From Streptomyces collinus (lineage in GTDB: Bacteria > Actinomycetota > Actinomycetes > Streptomycetales > Streptomycetaceae): a stretch of DNA of 64,000 nt. Both the position numbers and the translations under genes were made by a program. Shown here piece by piece: positions 48,683-56,906 of the stretch. Each line of letters begins with the position of its first letter. Position 1 is the stretch's first letter. The notes below the pieces were generated by a model that saw nothing but the letters and a program-made list of their open reading frames with translations, had not been told where the DNA came from and searched no databases. Location of the stretch: contig NZ_CP133771.1 of the NCBI RefSeq assembly GCF_031348265.1, positions 7,564,001 through 7,628,000 on the forward strand, in the 5' to 3' direction.

Positions 48683-50308
48683 CTAGGCGGAAAACCAGAC
48701 AGCCTCTGGCGTGATTTCCTTGAGTTCTCCCTCCTCCAGCAACAGCCATCGTGTGATGCCGATCGACTCCAGGAACGGCAGGTCGTGACTGGCCACGATC
48801 AGCGCCCCCTCGTACGACTCCAGGGCCGTGGTGAGCTGCCGGACGCTCGCCATGTCGAGGTTGTTGGTCGGCTCGTCGAGCATGAGCAGCTGCGGCGCGG
48901 GCTCCGCCAGCATCAGCGCGGCCAGCGCCGCCCGGAAGCGTTCGCCGCCGGACAGCGTCGCCGCCTTCTGGTCGGCGCGGGCGCCCCGGAACAGGAAGCG
49001 CGCCAGCCGTGCCCGGACCCGGTTGTTGGTGGCGCCCGGCGCGAACCGGGCCACGTTCTCGGCGACGGTCCGCTCGCCGTCGAGGACGTCGAGCCGCTGC
49101 GGCAGGAACCGCAGCGGGACGTGCGCCCGCACCTCGCCCGACTCCGGGGCGAGCTCCCCGGCGATCGTGCGCAGCAGTGTGGTCTTGCCCGCGCCGTTGC
49201 GCCCGATGAGCGCGACCCGCTCGGGACCGCGCAGTTCCAGGCCGCCCTTCACCCGGGCTCCGTAGCGGAGCCCGAGATCCTGCAGCGTGAGGACGGTACG
49301 CCCCGGCGGCACGGCCGTGTACGGCAGGTCGACGCGGATCTCGTCGTCGTCCCGGACCGCCTCCACCGCGTCGTCCAGCCGCTCCTTGGCCTCGGCGAGC
49401 TTCTCCTCGTGCATGATGCGGTGCTTGCCCGCGGACTCCTGCGCCGCGCGCTTGCGTGCCCCCATGACGATCTTCGGCTCGCGCTTGCTGTCCCACATCT
49501 TCTGCCCGTACCGCTTGCGGCGGGCCAGCTTGACCTGGGCGTCGGTCAGTTCGCGTTTCTGTTTGCGGAAGTCGGCCTCGGCGACGCGCACCATGCGCTC
49601 GGCCGCCTCCTGCTCGATCTCCAGGGCCTCCTCGTAGTCGGAGTAGTTGCCGCCGTACCAGGTGACCCGGCCGGAGCGCAGATCGGCGATCTGGTCGACG
49701 AGGTCCAGTAGTTCACGGTCGTGGCTGACGACGACCATCACGCCCGGCCAGGACTGGACGGCCGCGTACAGCCGTCTGCGGGCGTACAGGTCGAGGTTGT
49801 TGGTCGGCTCGTCCAGCAGCAGCACGTCGGGGCGGCGCAGCAGCAGGGCGGCCAGGCGCAGCAGCACCGACTCGCCGCCCGACACCTCGCCGATGGTGCG
49901 GTCCAGCTCGACGTGTCCGAGCCCGAGTTCGCCGAGGGTGGCGAGGGCGCGTTCCTCGACGTCCCAGTCGTCGCCGACGGTCTCGAAGTGCGCCTCGGAG
50001 ACGTCGCCGGCCTCGATGGCGTGCAGGGCGGCGCGCTGTTCGGCGATGCCGAGGGCCTCGTCCACGCGCAGGGTGGTGTCGAGCGTGACGTTCTGCGGGA
50101 GGTAGCCGACCTCGCCGGCCACGCGGACGGTGCCGTCGGCCGGTGCGAGTTCACCGGCGATGAGCCTCAACAGGGTTGATTTCCCGGACCCGTTGATGCC
50201 GACCAGGCCGGTCCGGCCGGGGCCGAACGCGACGTCCAGGCCCTCGAAGACGGGGCTGCCGTCGGGCCAGGTGAACGAGAGGGATGTGACGGTGATGGAG
50301 GTAGACAT
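48683..50308 (-). CDS. ABC-F ATPase, possible ribosome-protection protein
   Basis: 541 residues, two ABC domains without membrane segments. Walker A GINGSGKST (37-45) and GRNGAGKTT, signatures VSGGESVLL and LSGGERFRAAL, Walker B LLLDEPTNNLD twice, and a basic linker between (RKQKRELTDAQVKLARRKRY). This is the ABC-F class that binds the ribosomal E site; resistance members displace macrolide, lincosamide or pleuromutilin-type drugs. The start is preceded by GTGAGG. A promoter about 230 bp upstream and a structured leader point to attenuation control, typical of resistance ABC-Fs. Confidence 0.87.
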   Translation of the reverse strand: MSTSITVTSLSFTWPDGSPVFEGLDVAFGPGRTGLVGINGSGKSTLLRLIAGELAPADGTVRVAGEVGYLPQNVTLDTTLRVDEALGIAEQRAALHAIEAGDVSEAHFETVGDDWDVEERALATLGELGLGHVELDRTIGEVSGGESVLLRLAALLLRRPDVLLLDEPTNNLDLYARRRLYAAVQSWPGVMVVVSHDRELLDLVDQIADLRSGRVTWYGGNYSDYEEALEIEQEAAERMVRVAEADFRKQKRELTDAQVKLARRKRYGQKMWDSKREPKIVMGARKRAAQESAGKHRIMHEEKLAEAKERLDDAVEAVRDDDEIRVDLPYTAVPPGRTVLTLQDLGLRYGARVKGGLELRGPERVALIGRNGAGKTTLLRTIAGELAPESGEVRAHVPLRFLPQRLDVLDGERTVAENVARFAPGATNNRVRARLARFLFRGARADQKAATLSGGERFRAALAALMLAEPAPQLLMLDEPTNNLDMASVRQLTTALESYEGALIVASHDLPFLESIGITRWLLLEEGELKEITPEAVWFSA

Positions 50309-50533
50309 GCGGCCTCACTCGCGGTTGCTCGAAGCGGTCGGGGGCAAACGCGTGTCGAGACACCTGCGACCAGGGGGGAGGCTCCATGGCACACCACGGG
50401 CATGAGAAATGCCCTGTACCGGAGGACGGCTCGAACGCCGAGGTCGCACGCAGCGCACACCAGTCGGGTGTGACGCGGTGTCTCAGGACCTCAGACGAGC
50501 AACGTCCTTCTCCAATCGGCGGCAACAGGGACG
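50309..50533 (-). promoter_or_regulatory. Structured 5' leader of the ABC-F operon, possible attenuator with a mini-ORF
   Basis: About 225 nt from the predicted start site to the ABC-F ATG. It contains GGAGAAGGACG followed at once by TTG CTC GTC TGA (50502-50491), a possible four-codon leader ORF. Downstream lie a hairpin CACACC/GGTGTG with outer GCG/CGC pairs (50453-50476) and GGGCAT-5 nt-ATGCCC (50398-50414). Similar leaders let stalled ribosomes open expression of resistance genes. Together with the start of the next gene this is the 302-bp gap between coding regions. Confidence 0.5.
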
Positions 50534-50539
50534 CTTTAC

Positions 50540-50568
50540 ACCGTACGAGGGGCCTCTGAGCCTGTCAA
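50540..50568 (-). promoter_or_regulatory. Consensus housekeeping promoter for the ABC-F/UvrA-like operon
   Basis: On the minus strand TTGACA (50568-50563), 17 bp, then TACGGT (50545-50540). The -35 is perfect and the spacing ideal, so transcription should begin near 50533. Confidence 0.75.
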
Positions 50569-50610
50569 CGAATTAACGTGAAACCCGATCTGCCGCCCCG
50601 AGGAGGCCCC

Positions 50611-51255
50611 GTGCCCAACGGCCCGCTCACGCTGCCGGCCCGGCTCTGCCTGCTGGCCTGGGACGCCGCGCGGCCGGCTGCCGGAAGCGCCGCCCACCGG
50701 CCCGGGCCGGTGCGGGCCGGCGCCCTCGTCGAGCTGGCCCGTCGCGGCCTGCTCACCGACGACGACGGCATCGTCACACCGGCCGACCTGGACACGAGCA
50801 CGGGTGACGCGGTCCTCGACGGACTGCTCGAACTCGTCCGCGAGTCGTGCCCGCACCCCTGGCGGACCTGGGTGACGCTGCGGGCGCGGGTGACCCTCGA
50901 CGCCGTACGGGAGCAGCTGGTGGCGGAGGGGTATCTGCGGGCCGAGAAGAGACGGGTCCTCGGCGTGTTCCCGTCCGTCGAGTACGCGCTGGAGCGCCCG
51001 GCCGCCGTGGAGGTGCTGCGGGAGGAGACCCGGCAGGTCCTGCGCGGGCCGCTGCCGGTCGCGGAGATCTCCGAGCGGGACGCCGCGCTCGCCGTCCTCG
51101 CCGCCGCGGCGGGCCTCTTCGGCGAGAGCACTCCCGGCCGGCGCGTCGGGGAACTGGCCGAACGGGCCGGAGCGGCAACGCCCGGGCTGCGCGGGATCGT
51201 GCGCGAGCTGACCTCGGCGGTGACGGCCGGGGCCGCGGTGGCGACTTCGTCCTGA
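50611..51255 (+). CDS. GPP34 (GOLPH3-like) family protein
   Basis: 214 residues. The GPP34 pattern is clear: LPARLCLLAWD, AGALVELARRGLL, VRESCPHPWRTWVTLRAR and later VREQLVAEGYLRAEKRR. Eukaryotic GOLPH3 binds phosphoinositides; the bacterial proteins have no defined role, though they abound in Streptomyces and may bind lipids. GTG start with GAGGAGG just upstream; an earlier GTG at 50578 would place the gene almost on the divergent promoter. A 37-bp duplication spans the stop codon. Confidence 0.85.
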   Translation: MPNGPLTLPARLCLLAWDAARPAAGSAAHRPGPVRAGALVELARRGLLTDDDGIVTPADLDTSTGDAVLDGLLELVRESCPHPWRTWVTLRARVTLDAVREQLVAEGYLRAEKRRVLGVFPSVEYALERPAAVEVLREETRQVLRGPLPVAEISERDAALAVLAAAAGLFGESTPGRRVGELAERAGAATPGLRGIVRELTSAVTAGAAVATSS

Positions 51256-51314
51256 CGCCCGCCGGGGTCGGGGTGCGGCGACTTCGCCCTGACGCCCGCC
51301 GGGCCGGGGCGGAG
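51241..51314. repeat. 37-bp tandem duplication at the 3' end of the GPP34 gene
   Basis: GCGACTTCGTCCTGACGCCC (51241) recurs as GCGACTTCGCCCTGACGCCC at 51278, followed by related GCCGGG-rich sequence. The first copy contains the stop codon; the second lies outside the gene. Confidence 0.85.
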
Positions 51315-51391
51315 GCCCGGCCTGCTCTGGCCGACCACCCTGTCGGATTCCTGCCAGACCGGCACCCCGTCCCGCTGGTTCAGTTGCCCGC

Positions 51392-52222
51392 ATGACGAAC
51401 CAGAGCGACCGCGCCTCCGCCTTCCATGACCTCCACCTCCCCGGGACCCCGCTGGTCCTGCCCAACGCCTGGGACGCCGTGAGCGCGCGCATCGTCGAGG
51501 ACGCGGGTGCCGCCGCCGTGGCGACGACCAGCGCCGGGCTCGTCTGGGCGCTGGGCGCGCCGGACGGCGAGCGGGTGGACCGTGATGCGGCGGTCGCCGC
51601 CGTCGCCAGGATGGCGCGCGCCGTGACCGTCCCCGTGACCGCGGACATCGAGAGCGGCTACGCCGAGGACGCCGAGGGCGTCGCCGGCACGGTCCGGGCG
51701 GTCATCGCCGCCGGAGCGGTGGGCGTGAACATCGAGGACGCGCTGTACGGAACCGGAACCGGCGGCCCGCTGCGGGACGTCGCCGAGCAGGCGGAGCGGA
51801 TCGCCGCCGCGCGTGAGGCGGCCGACGCCGCGGGAGTGCCGCTGTTCGTCAACGCCCGGATCGACACCTTCCTGAGCGGGGCCGGGGGAGTGGACCTCAC
51901 CCTGGCGCGGGCCGCCGCCTTCCGCGCCGCGGGCGCCGACGGGATCTTCGTCCCCGGGGCCGTCGACCCGGGAACCGTGAAGGAACTCGTGAACGGTGTC
52001 GACGGACCGCTGAACGTCATGGCCGGCCCCGGCGCACCCCCGGTCGCCGAACTGGCCGCCCTGGGCGTCGCCCGCATCAGCGTCGGCTCGGGAATCGCCC
52101 AGGCCGCCCACGCCCTGGTCCGCCGGGCCGCCAGGGAGCTGCTGGACCGGGGGACCTACGGGTCGCTGACCGACGCGCTCGCCTACGGTGAGGTCAACGC
52201 CCTTCTCGAACAGGCTCGTTAG
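51392..52222 (+). CDS. PEP mutase/isocitrate lyase family protein
   Basis: 276 residues, a (beta/alpha)8 barrel of the ICL/PEP-mutase superfamily: LVLPNAWDAVSARIVEDAG, VTADIESGYAEDAEG (metal-binding Asp/Glu), GVNIEDALYG, FVNARIDTFL. The KKCGH loop of true isocitrate lyase is absent, so it is one of the small stand-alone members (2-methylisocitrate-lyase- or oxaloacetase-like) whose substrate is uncertain. No convincing operon partner; it converges with ssgD, one base apart. Confidence 0.85.
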   Translation: MTNQSDRASAFHDLHLPGTPLVLPNAWDAVSARIVEDAGAAAVATTSAGLVWALGAPDGERVDRDAAVAAVARMARAVTVPVTADIESGYAEDAEGVAGTVRAVIAAGAVGVNIEDALYGTGTGGPLRDVAEQAERIAAAREAADAAGVPLFVNARIDTFLSGAGGVDLTLARAAAFRAAGADGIFVPGAVDPGTVKELVNGVDGPLNVMAGPGAPPVAELAALGVARISVGSGIAQAAHALVRRAARELLDRGTYGSLTDALAYGEVNALLEQAR

Positions 52223-52223
52223 T

Positions 52224-52640
52224 TCAGCAAGCGTCCCGCATCAGCTCGGCGAGACCGTGGTCCAGGTCCAGCTGGAGGTGCTCGAGACCGACGGGCACGA
52301 GCTCGCTCGTGGCCTCCAGGAACCGGCGGATCTCGCTGGAGCGGACGTGGACCACGGCGGTGCCCTCGGGGGCGTGGAACTCCAGCACGGTGCGGTCGTA
52401 GCCGTAGGGCCGCACGCGCACGTCGCCGTGCCCCTCGGCGCTCTTCTGGCCCGCGGCGAGCAGCTCGCGGGAGAAGGTCCAGCAGACCTCGACGCCCTCC
52501 AGAGTGGCCGGGGCGGGGAAGGTCATACGGACGGCGAAAGGATCACGCCGGTCGTAGTGCAGCGTCGCGGGAATGCTCGGCATACGCGGCGCGGCGGCGA
52601 CGAGGCGGGCCTCCACGGGCTGCTCGATGACGATGGACAA
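52224..52640 (-). CDS. ssgD: SsgA-like sporulation/cell-division protein (SsgD-like)
   Basis: 138 residues with the SALP core: TLHYDRRDPFAVRMTFPA, VCWTFSRELLAAG, GDVRVRPYGYDRTVLEF and a C-terminal LDLDHGLAELMRD. SALPs guide septum placement and wall remodelling in sporulating actinomycetes. I chose TTG (LSIVIEQPVEARLV) with AAGGGAG upstream, the usual beginning of this group; an in-frame GTG or ATG further upstream lacks a ribosome-binding site. The symbol follows from similarity to remembered SsgD and matching neighbours. Confidence 0.82.
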   Translation of the reverse strand: MSIVIEQPVEARLVAAAPRMPSIPATLHYDRRDPFAVRMTFPAPATLEGVEVCWTFSRELLAAGQKSAEGHGDVRVRPYGYDRTVLEFHAPEGTAVVHVRSSEIRRFLEATSELVPVGLEHLQLDLDHGLAELMRDAC

Positions 52641-52792
52641 CGCCTTGCTCCCTTGTGACGGCTGGACGGACACTTCCGGGCGGATGAGGCCGGGCATTGG
52701 AAGAGACGACGGAATCAGCCAATCCGTGCACACGAAATGCGAGTGACCTCTGTCACCGCCTTCATGCACCAGAGTGACGTGACTCTCCTCGT

Positions 52793-52808
52793 GTGCCCCG
52801 AAGGGCAC
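52793..52808. other. CGAA-tetraloop hairpin in the ssgD/BNR divergent region
   Basis: GTGCCC-CGAA-GGGCAC, a 6-bp stem with a four-base loop, about 80 bp before the BNR gene. Just upstream is AGAGT-6-ACTCT (52772-52787). Either could be a regulator site for the divergent genes. Confidence 0.4.
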
Positions 52809-52888
52809 TTGTGGCACCTCCCGCACCACCCGGAAGGCCGGTGAGGCCATCTGGACGGCACCCGGGAGCTGGGCTAGCTTCCCCCGCC

Positions 52889-53992
52889 ATGAGGCGCATG
52901 GGGAGCACGCGACGGACGGGACGGACACGGGGCAGGGCGACCGCGATGGCGGCCTGCGCGGCGGCACTGGCAGCCCTGACCGCCGTACCGGCACAGGCGC
53001 ACGAACCGGAGCGCCGGGTGCCGCACTGGGAACTCAAGGACACCGGCACCCCACAGGCACGGTTCCGGGGCCTCGCCGCAGTCAGCCGGACCACAGCCTG
53101 GGTCGCCGGGACCGGCGGCACCGTCCTGCGCACCACCGACGCCGGGGCGACCTGGCGCAACGTCTCCCCGCCCGGCGCGGGGGAGTTGCAGTTCCGGGAC
53201 GTCGAGGCGTTCGACGCGCGCCGCGCCGTGGTCCTGGCCATCGGCGAGGGCGAGGCGTCCCGGATCTACCGAACAAACGACGGCGGAGCCACCTGGACGG
53301 AGTCCTTCCGCAACACCGACCCCCAGGCCTTCTACGACTGCCTCGCCTTCTTCGACCACCGCCACGGCCTCGCGATGAGCGACCCGGTGGACGGCAGGTT
53401 CCGCATCCTGTCGACCGGCGACGGAGGCCGTACCTGGAAGGTGCTGCCGGACGAGGGCATGCCGGCCGCGCAGGAGGGCGAGGCGGGTTTCGCGGCGAGC
53501 GGCCAGTGCCTGGTGACGTCCGGGCCGAAGGACGTCTGGCTCGCCACCGGCGGGGCAGCACGCGCGCGCGTGCTGCACTCCGCCGACCGGGGACGCACCT
53601 GGACGGCCACCGACACGCCCCTCCCGGCGGGCGACCCGGCCCGCGGCGTCTTCGCGCTCGCCTTCCGCGACCGCACCCGGGGCCTCGCCGTCGGCGGCGA
53701 CTACCGGCCCGACCAGCCCTCGCCGCGCGCCGCCGCGCGCACCTTCGACGGCGGCCGCACCTGGCGCCCGGCGGCCACGCCTCCGCCCGCCTACCGCTCC
53801 GGCGTCGCCTGGCTCCCGCACAGCCGCACCGCCGCCCTCGCCGTCGGCCCCACCGGCACCGACCTCACCACGGACGCCGGCCGCACCTGGCGGACCGTCG
53901 GCACCGGTTCCTACGACACCGTCGACTGCACCCCGGACCACGGGTGCTGGGCCGCCGGTGAGAAGGGCCGGGTTGCCCGCCTGGAGCACTGA
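52889..53992 (+). CDS. Secreted BNR-repeat (YCF48/sialidase-like) beta-propeller protein
   Basis: 367 residues. Signal peptide with an Arg-rich start and TAMAACAAALAALTAVPAQA. At least six Asp-box repeats follow: LRTTDAGATWR, YRTNDGGATWT, STGDGGRTWK, HSADRGRTWT, FDGGRTWR and TTDAGRTWR. Such propellers include sialidases and photosystem-assembly YCF48 proteins; sialidase FRIP/Arg-triad residues are not obvious, so an oxidoreductase-like or carbohydrate-binding role is as likely. Extracellular. Start ATG with weak SD. Confidence 0.85.
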   Translation: MRRMGSTRRTGRTRGRATAMAACAAALAALTAVPAQAHEPERRVPHWELKDTGTPQARFRGLAAVSRTTAWVAGTGGTVLRTTDAGATWRNVSPPGAGELQFRDVEAFDARRAVVLAIGEGEASRIYRTNDGGATWTESFRNTDPQAFYDCLAFFDHRHGLAMSDPVDGRFRILSTGDGGRTWKVLPDEGMPAAQEGEAGFAASGQCLVTSGPKDVWLATGGAARARVLHSADRGRTWTATDTPLPAGDPARGVFALAFRDRTRGLAVGGDYRPDQPSPRAAARTFDGGRTWRPAATPPPAYRSGVAWLPHSRTAALAVGPTGTDLTTDAGRTWRTVGTGSYDTVDCTPDHGCWAAGEKGRVARLEH

Positions 53993-54062
53993 GCATGCGG
54001 GGTGCCCTGATCGTTGGCAGGGTGGGTACTCGTTCACTGATCGTGAAAGGAAGTGAGCGAGA

Positions 54063-54386
54063 ATGCCACGCGGTTCGAGCTCCAAGCGGGAGCGCCAGTA
54101 CGAACACATCAAGGAAAGCGCGAAGGACCGGGGCGAGAGCACCGGCCGCGCCAAGGAGATCGCCGCGCGGACGGTGAACAAGGAACGCGCCCGCGCAGGG
54201 GAGTCGAAGACGGCCAGCCGCACCTCCACGAAGGACATGTCCTCCGGCAAGCGCGGCGGCCAGCGGTCGGGGCAGGGCTCCCAGGGCCCCACCTACGACC
54301 AGCTGTACCAGGAGGCCAAGCGCAAGGGCGTCGAGGGCCGTTCCAGCATGAACAAGAGCCAGCTGCAGCGCGCCCTGGGCAAGTGA
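54063..54386 (+). CDS. Small basic Rho-N-terminal-domain-like protein
   Basis: 107 residues, very rich in Lys/Arg/Ser/Glu. The first 80 residues look disordered (SSSKRERQYEHIKESAKDRG), and the last 30 (TYDQLYQEAKRKGVEGRSSM, NKSQLQRALGK) match the SAP/Rho-N-terminal helix-extended-helix. Homologues are often called plasmid stabilisation protein, without evidence. It may bind nucleic acid. GAAAGGAAG and GTGAGCGAGA precede the ATG. Confidence 0.8.
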   Translation: MPRGSSSKRERQYEHIKESAKDRGESTGRAKEIAARTVNKERARAGESKTASRTSTKDMSSGKRGGQRSGQGSQGPTYDQLYQEAKRKGVEGRSSMNKSQLQRALGK

Positions 54387-54396
54387 GGCGGATGCC

Positions 54397-54690
54397 TCAG
54401 AGGCTCTCCCGGTAGGCCTCCAGGGCGGGAGCCGTCTTCGTCGCCGTGAACTCGGTGACGCGGTAGGCGCACACGCCCGCGGTGACGAACGGGTCCTGTG
54501 CGGTGATCTCCTCGATCCGCGCGCGATCCCCCGCGACGGCGAGGATCACCCCGCCGTCGCGGGGGTTCTTGCGCCCGGACGCGAGGAACACCCCCTGCCG
54601 GTACTGCTCGTCGAGCCAGGCCACATGCTGCTCCAGCACGGCGTCGACGGCTTCCAGCGGGGCGGTGTACGCCAGCTCCAGCACGAACAT
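54397..54690 (-). CDS. YciI-family protein
   Basis: 97 residues, ferredoxin-like fold. YciI features: FVLELAYTAPLEAVDAVLEQ, HVAWLDEQYRQGVFLASG, DPFVTAGVCAYRVTEF with the His-Asp pair thought to form the active site. Function of the family is poorly defined (dehydrochlorination in TftG; otherwise unknown). The gene begins 20 bp from the end of the IS607 element, so its native promoter may have been replaced by the insertion. Confidence 0.85.
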   Translation of the reverse strand: MFVLELAYTAPLEAVDAVLEQHVAWLDEQYRQGVFLASGRKNPRDGGVILAVAGDRARIEEITAQDPFVTAGVCAYRVTEFTATKTAPALEAYRESL

Positions 54691-54709
54691 GACCGGGAGC
54701 CTACCGTTC

Positions 54710-56338
54710 CTATTCAGTGAGCAGGAGTGGGTCTTGGACCCGTGCCTGGTCACTGCGGACATCCCGAACGGTTGTGGATGTCCTGGTCGCCCGCGTACTC
54801 GCCGCGTCCGGCGGCACGGATCGTGTCCGTGGTCCGGGGATGCGGGGGCGGGGTCCCTCACGCTCAGGGGAACGCCGGTCGGCCTGGACGGTCCGATGCC
54901 CGTGCACATCGCTCTGGTGTGCACGGGGCGGTGTCGTCCGTCGCCGGATCGGGTGCCCTTGAGCGCGTCGTCCGATCGCGATGCTTGCAGCATCGTGCCG
55001 GGTGGTCTTACGGGTGGGGCCGGTCATCGGCTTTTGCCAGTGCTGGGCGCCCCACTTGCTGGTGTAGGCCGGGTCCACGGCGATGATCGCGATACCTGTG
55101 GCGTCGGCCATGGAGGTCAGCCGGGCACGGAGCTTGCCGGTCGGCATACCGGAGATGAGTTGCCGGAATCGGCGCTTGCGCCCGTGCTTCTCTCTGGTTT
55201 TCTCGGCCTGAAAGTCGAGGTCTTCCACCGCGATGGCCTTGGCGCCGCAGGTCTTGGCCCAGTTCAGCAGCCGTGTGAGGGCGTGCCGTACCTGGGCGTC
55301 GCGGTGCTGGGCTGTGCCGGACAGGTCGTAGAAGAACCGGCGCGGGTGGCCGATCGGGTTGCCGTGAGTGTCCAGGCGCCAGGCGGCGAGGTGTTCGGCA
55401 TTGGTGTCCACGCCGATCACGCCATCGGCGAGGGCGGCTTTGAGTGGGATGGTCTGGGTGGGCGGGATCTGCCAGGAGGCGTCCGCATACCAGTGCCCGC
55501 GCCCTGTGTCGTAGTGGATGCGGTAGGCCACGGCCCGGTTGGCCTCCACACGGTCGGCCCACTCGTGCCCCTGGTGAGGGAAGCGCACCTTCGCAGCCAG
55601 TACGTACCGGCCGTGCCTGGCGTTGGCCAGGTCGGCGAGCGGGCCCGGGAGCTTGATCGACAGTTCGCCCTCGGGCGTTATGCGGATCGTCTCGTTGCCG
55701 AACCTTTTACCCGACTCGCCGTCCGCCTTCAGGAACCAGCGCCCCGCTTCCCACCGCTCACGCCACTCGGCCTCGGTGAGCTGCCCCTTACCGAGGTTGT
55801 GGCGGGGGCCGAGCAGACGCTTGCCGCCACGCACGACATGCACCCGGCCCGCTTCCCGGTCGGCCCGAACCTGCTTGAGTCGATCCTCAAGCACACGCAG
55901 CCGTCGCGTCTTATGGAACCACTCGTGCGCCGAGCGGTAGCCGCCCGGAGCCCGCTTGGTGCCCTTGTGTCCGATCGGCAGCGACAGCCGGTGCCGGATC
56001 GTCGTGATACCGGCTTGGAGGGACTGCACGTGTGCGGCCTGGCCCCGCCGGGCGAGCGCCCACTGGTCATGCGTGGCCTTCGTGATCGACCCGGCCCACC
56101 TGGACGACGACTGGGCCGTCAGGTCCCTCTTACGGGCCGCCCAAGACTCGGTGGAGTGCTCCAGGCCGTCCATGCAACGCGCTTTGAGGTCCTTCGAAGC
56201 GAGCGAGCCCAGGTGCGCCCCCACCGAACGCAGCACCTTCTCATCCTCGGGCGTGAGGTCCCTCAGCCTGGTGCGTACCACCACACCGGACGGGCCGAGA
56301 ACGACGAACGGCGCGGCGATCGGGGGGAGGTCAGCCAT
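54710..56338 (-). CDS. tnpB: TnpB RNA-guided nuclease-family protein (IS607-associated)
   Basis: 542 residues. RuvC-like motifs: GVIGVDTNAEHLA (first Asp), AIAVEDLDFQAEKTRE (Glu) and RHDAASIAIGRRAQG (last Asp). The zinc-finger between the last two motifs, normally two CxxC pairs, is absent; DPAYTSKWGAQHWQ follows directly. The final 80 residues are Arg/Pro/Thr-rich and low-complexity, suggesting this DNA mainly encodes a guide-RNA scaffold. TnpB enzymes cut DNA beside a TAM with an omega RNA and keep the element in place. It overlaps tnpA by 8 bp. Confidence 0.88.
   Translation of the reverse strand: MADLPPIAAPFVVLGPSGVVVRTRLRDLTPEDEKVLRSVGAHLGSLASKDLKARCMDGLEHSTESWAARKRDLTAQSSSRWAGSITKATHDQWALARRGQAAHVQSLQAGITTIRHRLSLPIGHKGTKRAPGGYRSAHEWFHKTRRLRVLEDRLKQVRADREAGRVHVVRGGKRLLGPRHNLGKGQLTEAEWRERWEAGRWFLKADGESGKRFGNETIRITPEGELSIKLPGPLADLANARHGRYVLAAKVRFPHQGHEWADRVEANRAVAYRIHYDTGRGHWYADASWQIPPTQTIPLKAALADGVIGVDTNAEHLAAWRLDTHGNPIGHPRRFFYDLSGTAQHRDAQVRHALTRLLNWAKTCGAKAIAVEDLDFQAEKTREKHGRKRRFRQLISGMPTGKLRARLTSMADATGIAIIAVDPAYTSKWGAQHWQKPMTGPTRKTTRHDAASIAIGRRAQGHPIRRRTTPPRAHQSDVHGHRTVQADRRSPEREGPRPRIPGPRTRSVPPDAASTRATRTSTTVRDVRSDQARVQDPLLLTE
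54713..54955 (-). ncRNA. Candidate omega (reRNA) guide RNA at the 3' end of tnpB
   Basis: The region coding the low-complexity TnpB tail has hairpins typical of a structured RNA: CGTGCAC/GTGCACG (54901-54907 and 54919-54925) and CCCT/AGGG nearby. In IS605/IS607 elements the omega RNA overlaps the end of tnpB and its guide reads into flanking DNA. Extent here is a guess. Confidence 0.35.
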
Positions 56339-56906
56339 GTTCGCAGGCTTGCAGTGCCTTGAGGGCGCGGTTCTTCGCCGACCTGCGCCCGTAGTGTCGG
56401 GCGCAGAACGAGGTCAGTACCTCCACCATGTCCCGCACCAGGTCGTCTGCGATCTCGCCGTCCTCCAGCACCAGCAGCCGACGGCCCGTCGCGGACAGGG
56501 CGGCCTCGACGAGCTCGACGTTCATCCGGCCGAGCCGGTCCTTGTGCTCCACCACCACACAGGTCACGTTCGGGTCGGCCAGCAGACGCCGGGCTTTGGA
56601 GCGGCGGCCGTGCATCCCGGAAGCGATCTCCGCCTCGACACGGGCGACTCGGTGACCTGCCTTCGCTGCCCACGCCGACAGCCGGGCGACCTGGCGTTCC
56701 AGATCGGTCTTGTGATCGGGCGAGGACACGCGGGCATACAGGCCCAGACCGCCGATGGCCTCGGGTGTGGTGTTCGCGTCGATGTTCACCAGGATTGTGC
56801 GTGGCCCGACCCGCTGAGCCGGTACCGGCAACGTCCCCTCACGGAACCAGCGATACGCGGTCTGCGGATGCACGCCTTGTGTCTTCGCCCATTCCGTCAG
56901 ATTCAC
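56331..56906 (-). CDS. tnpA: IS607-family serine transposase
   Basis: 191 residues. N-terminal MerR-like HTH at 1-45 (NLTEWAKTQGVHPQTAYRWF), then a resolvase catalytic domain with the nucleophile Ser in LGLYARVSSPDHKTD, EIASGMHGRRSKARRLLADP and VEHKDRLGR. The HTH-before-resolvase order is diagnostic of IS607 TnpA, which cuts and joins through a phosphoserine with little target specificity. The stop overlaps the TnpB start. Confidence 0.92.
   Translation of the reverse strand: MNLTEWAKTQGVHPQTAYRWFREGTLPVPAQRVGPRTILVNIDANTTPEAIGGLGLYARVSSPDHKTDLERQVARLSAWAAKAGHRVARVEAEIASGMHGRRSKARRLLADPNVTCVVVEHKDRLGRMNVELVEAALSATGRRLLVLEDGEIADDLVRDMVEVLTSFCARHYGRRSAKNRALKALQACEHG

Noticed and set aside
50578..50610. 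Earlier GTG start for the GPP34 gene
   Set aside because: No ribosome-binding site, and it lies only 10 bp from the divergent -35 box; the GTG at 50611 has GAGGAGG.
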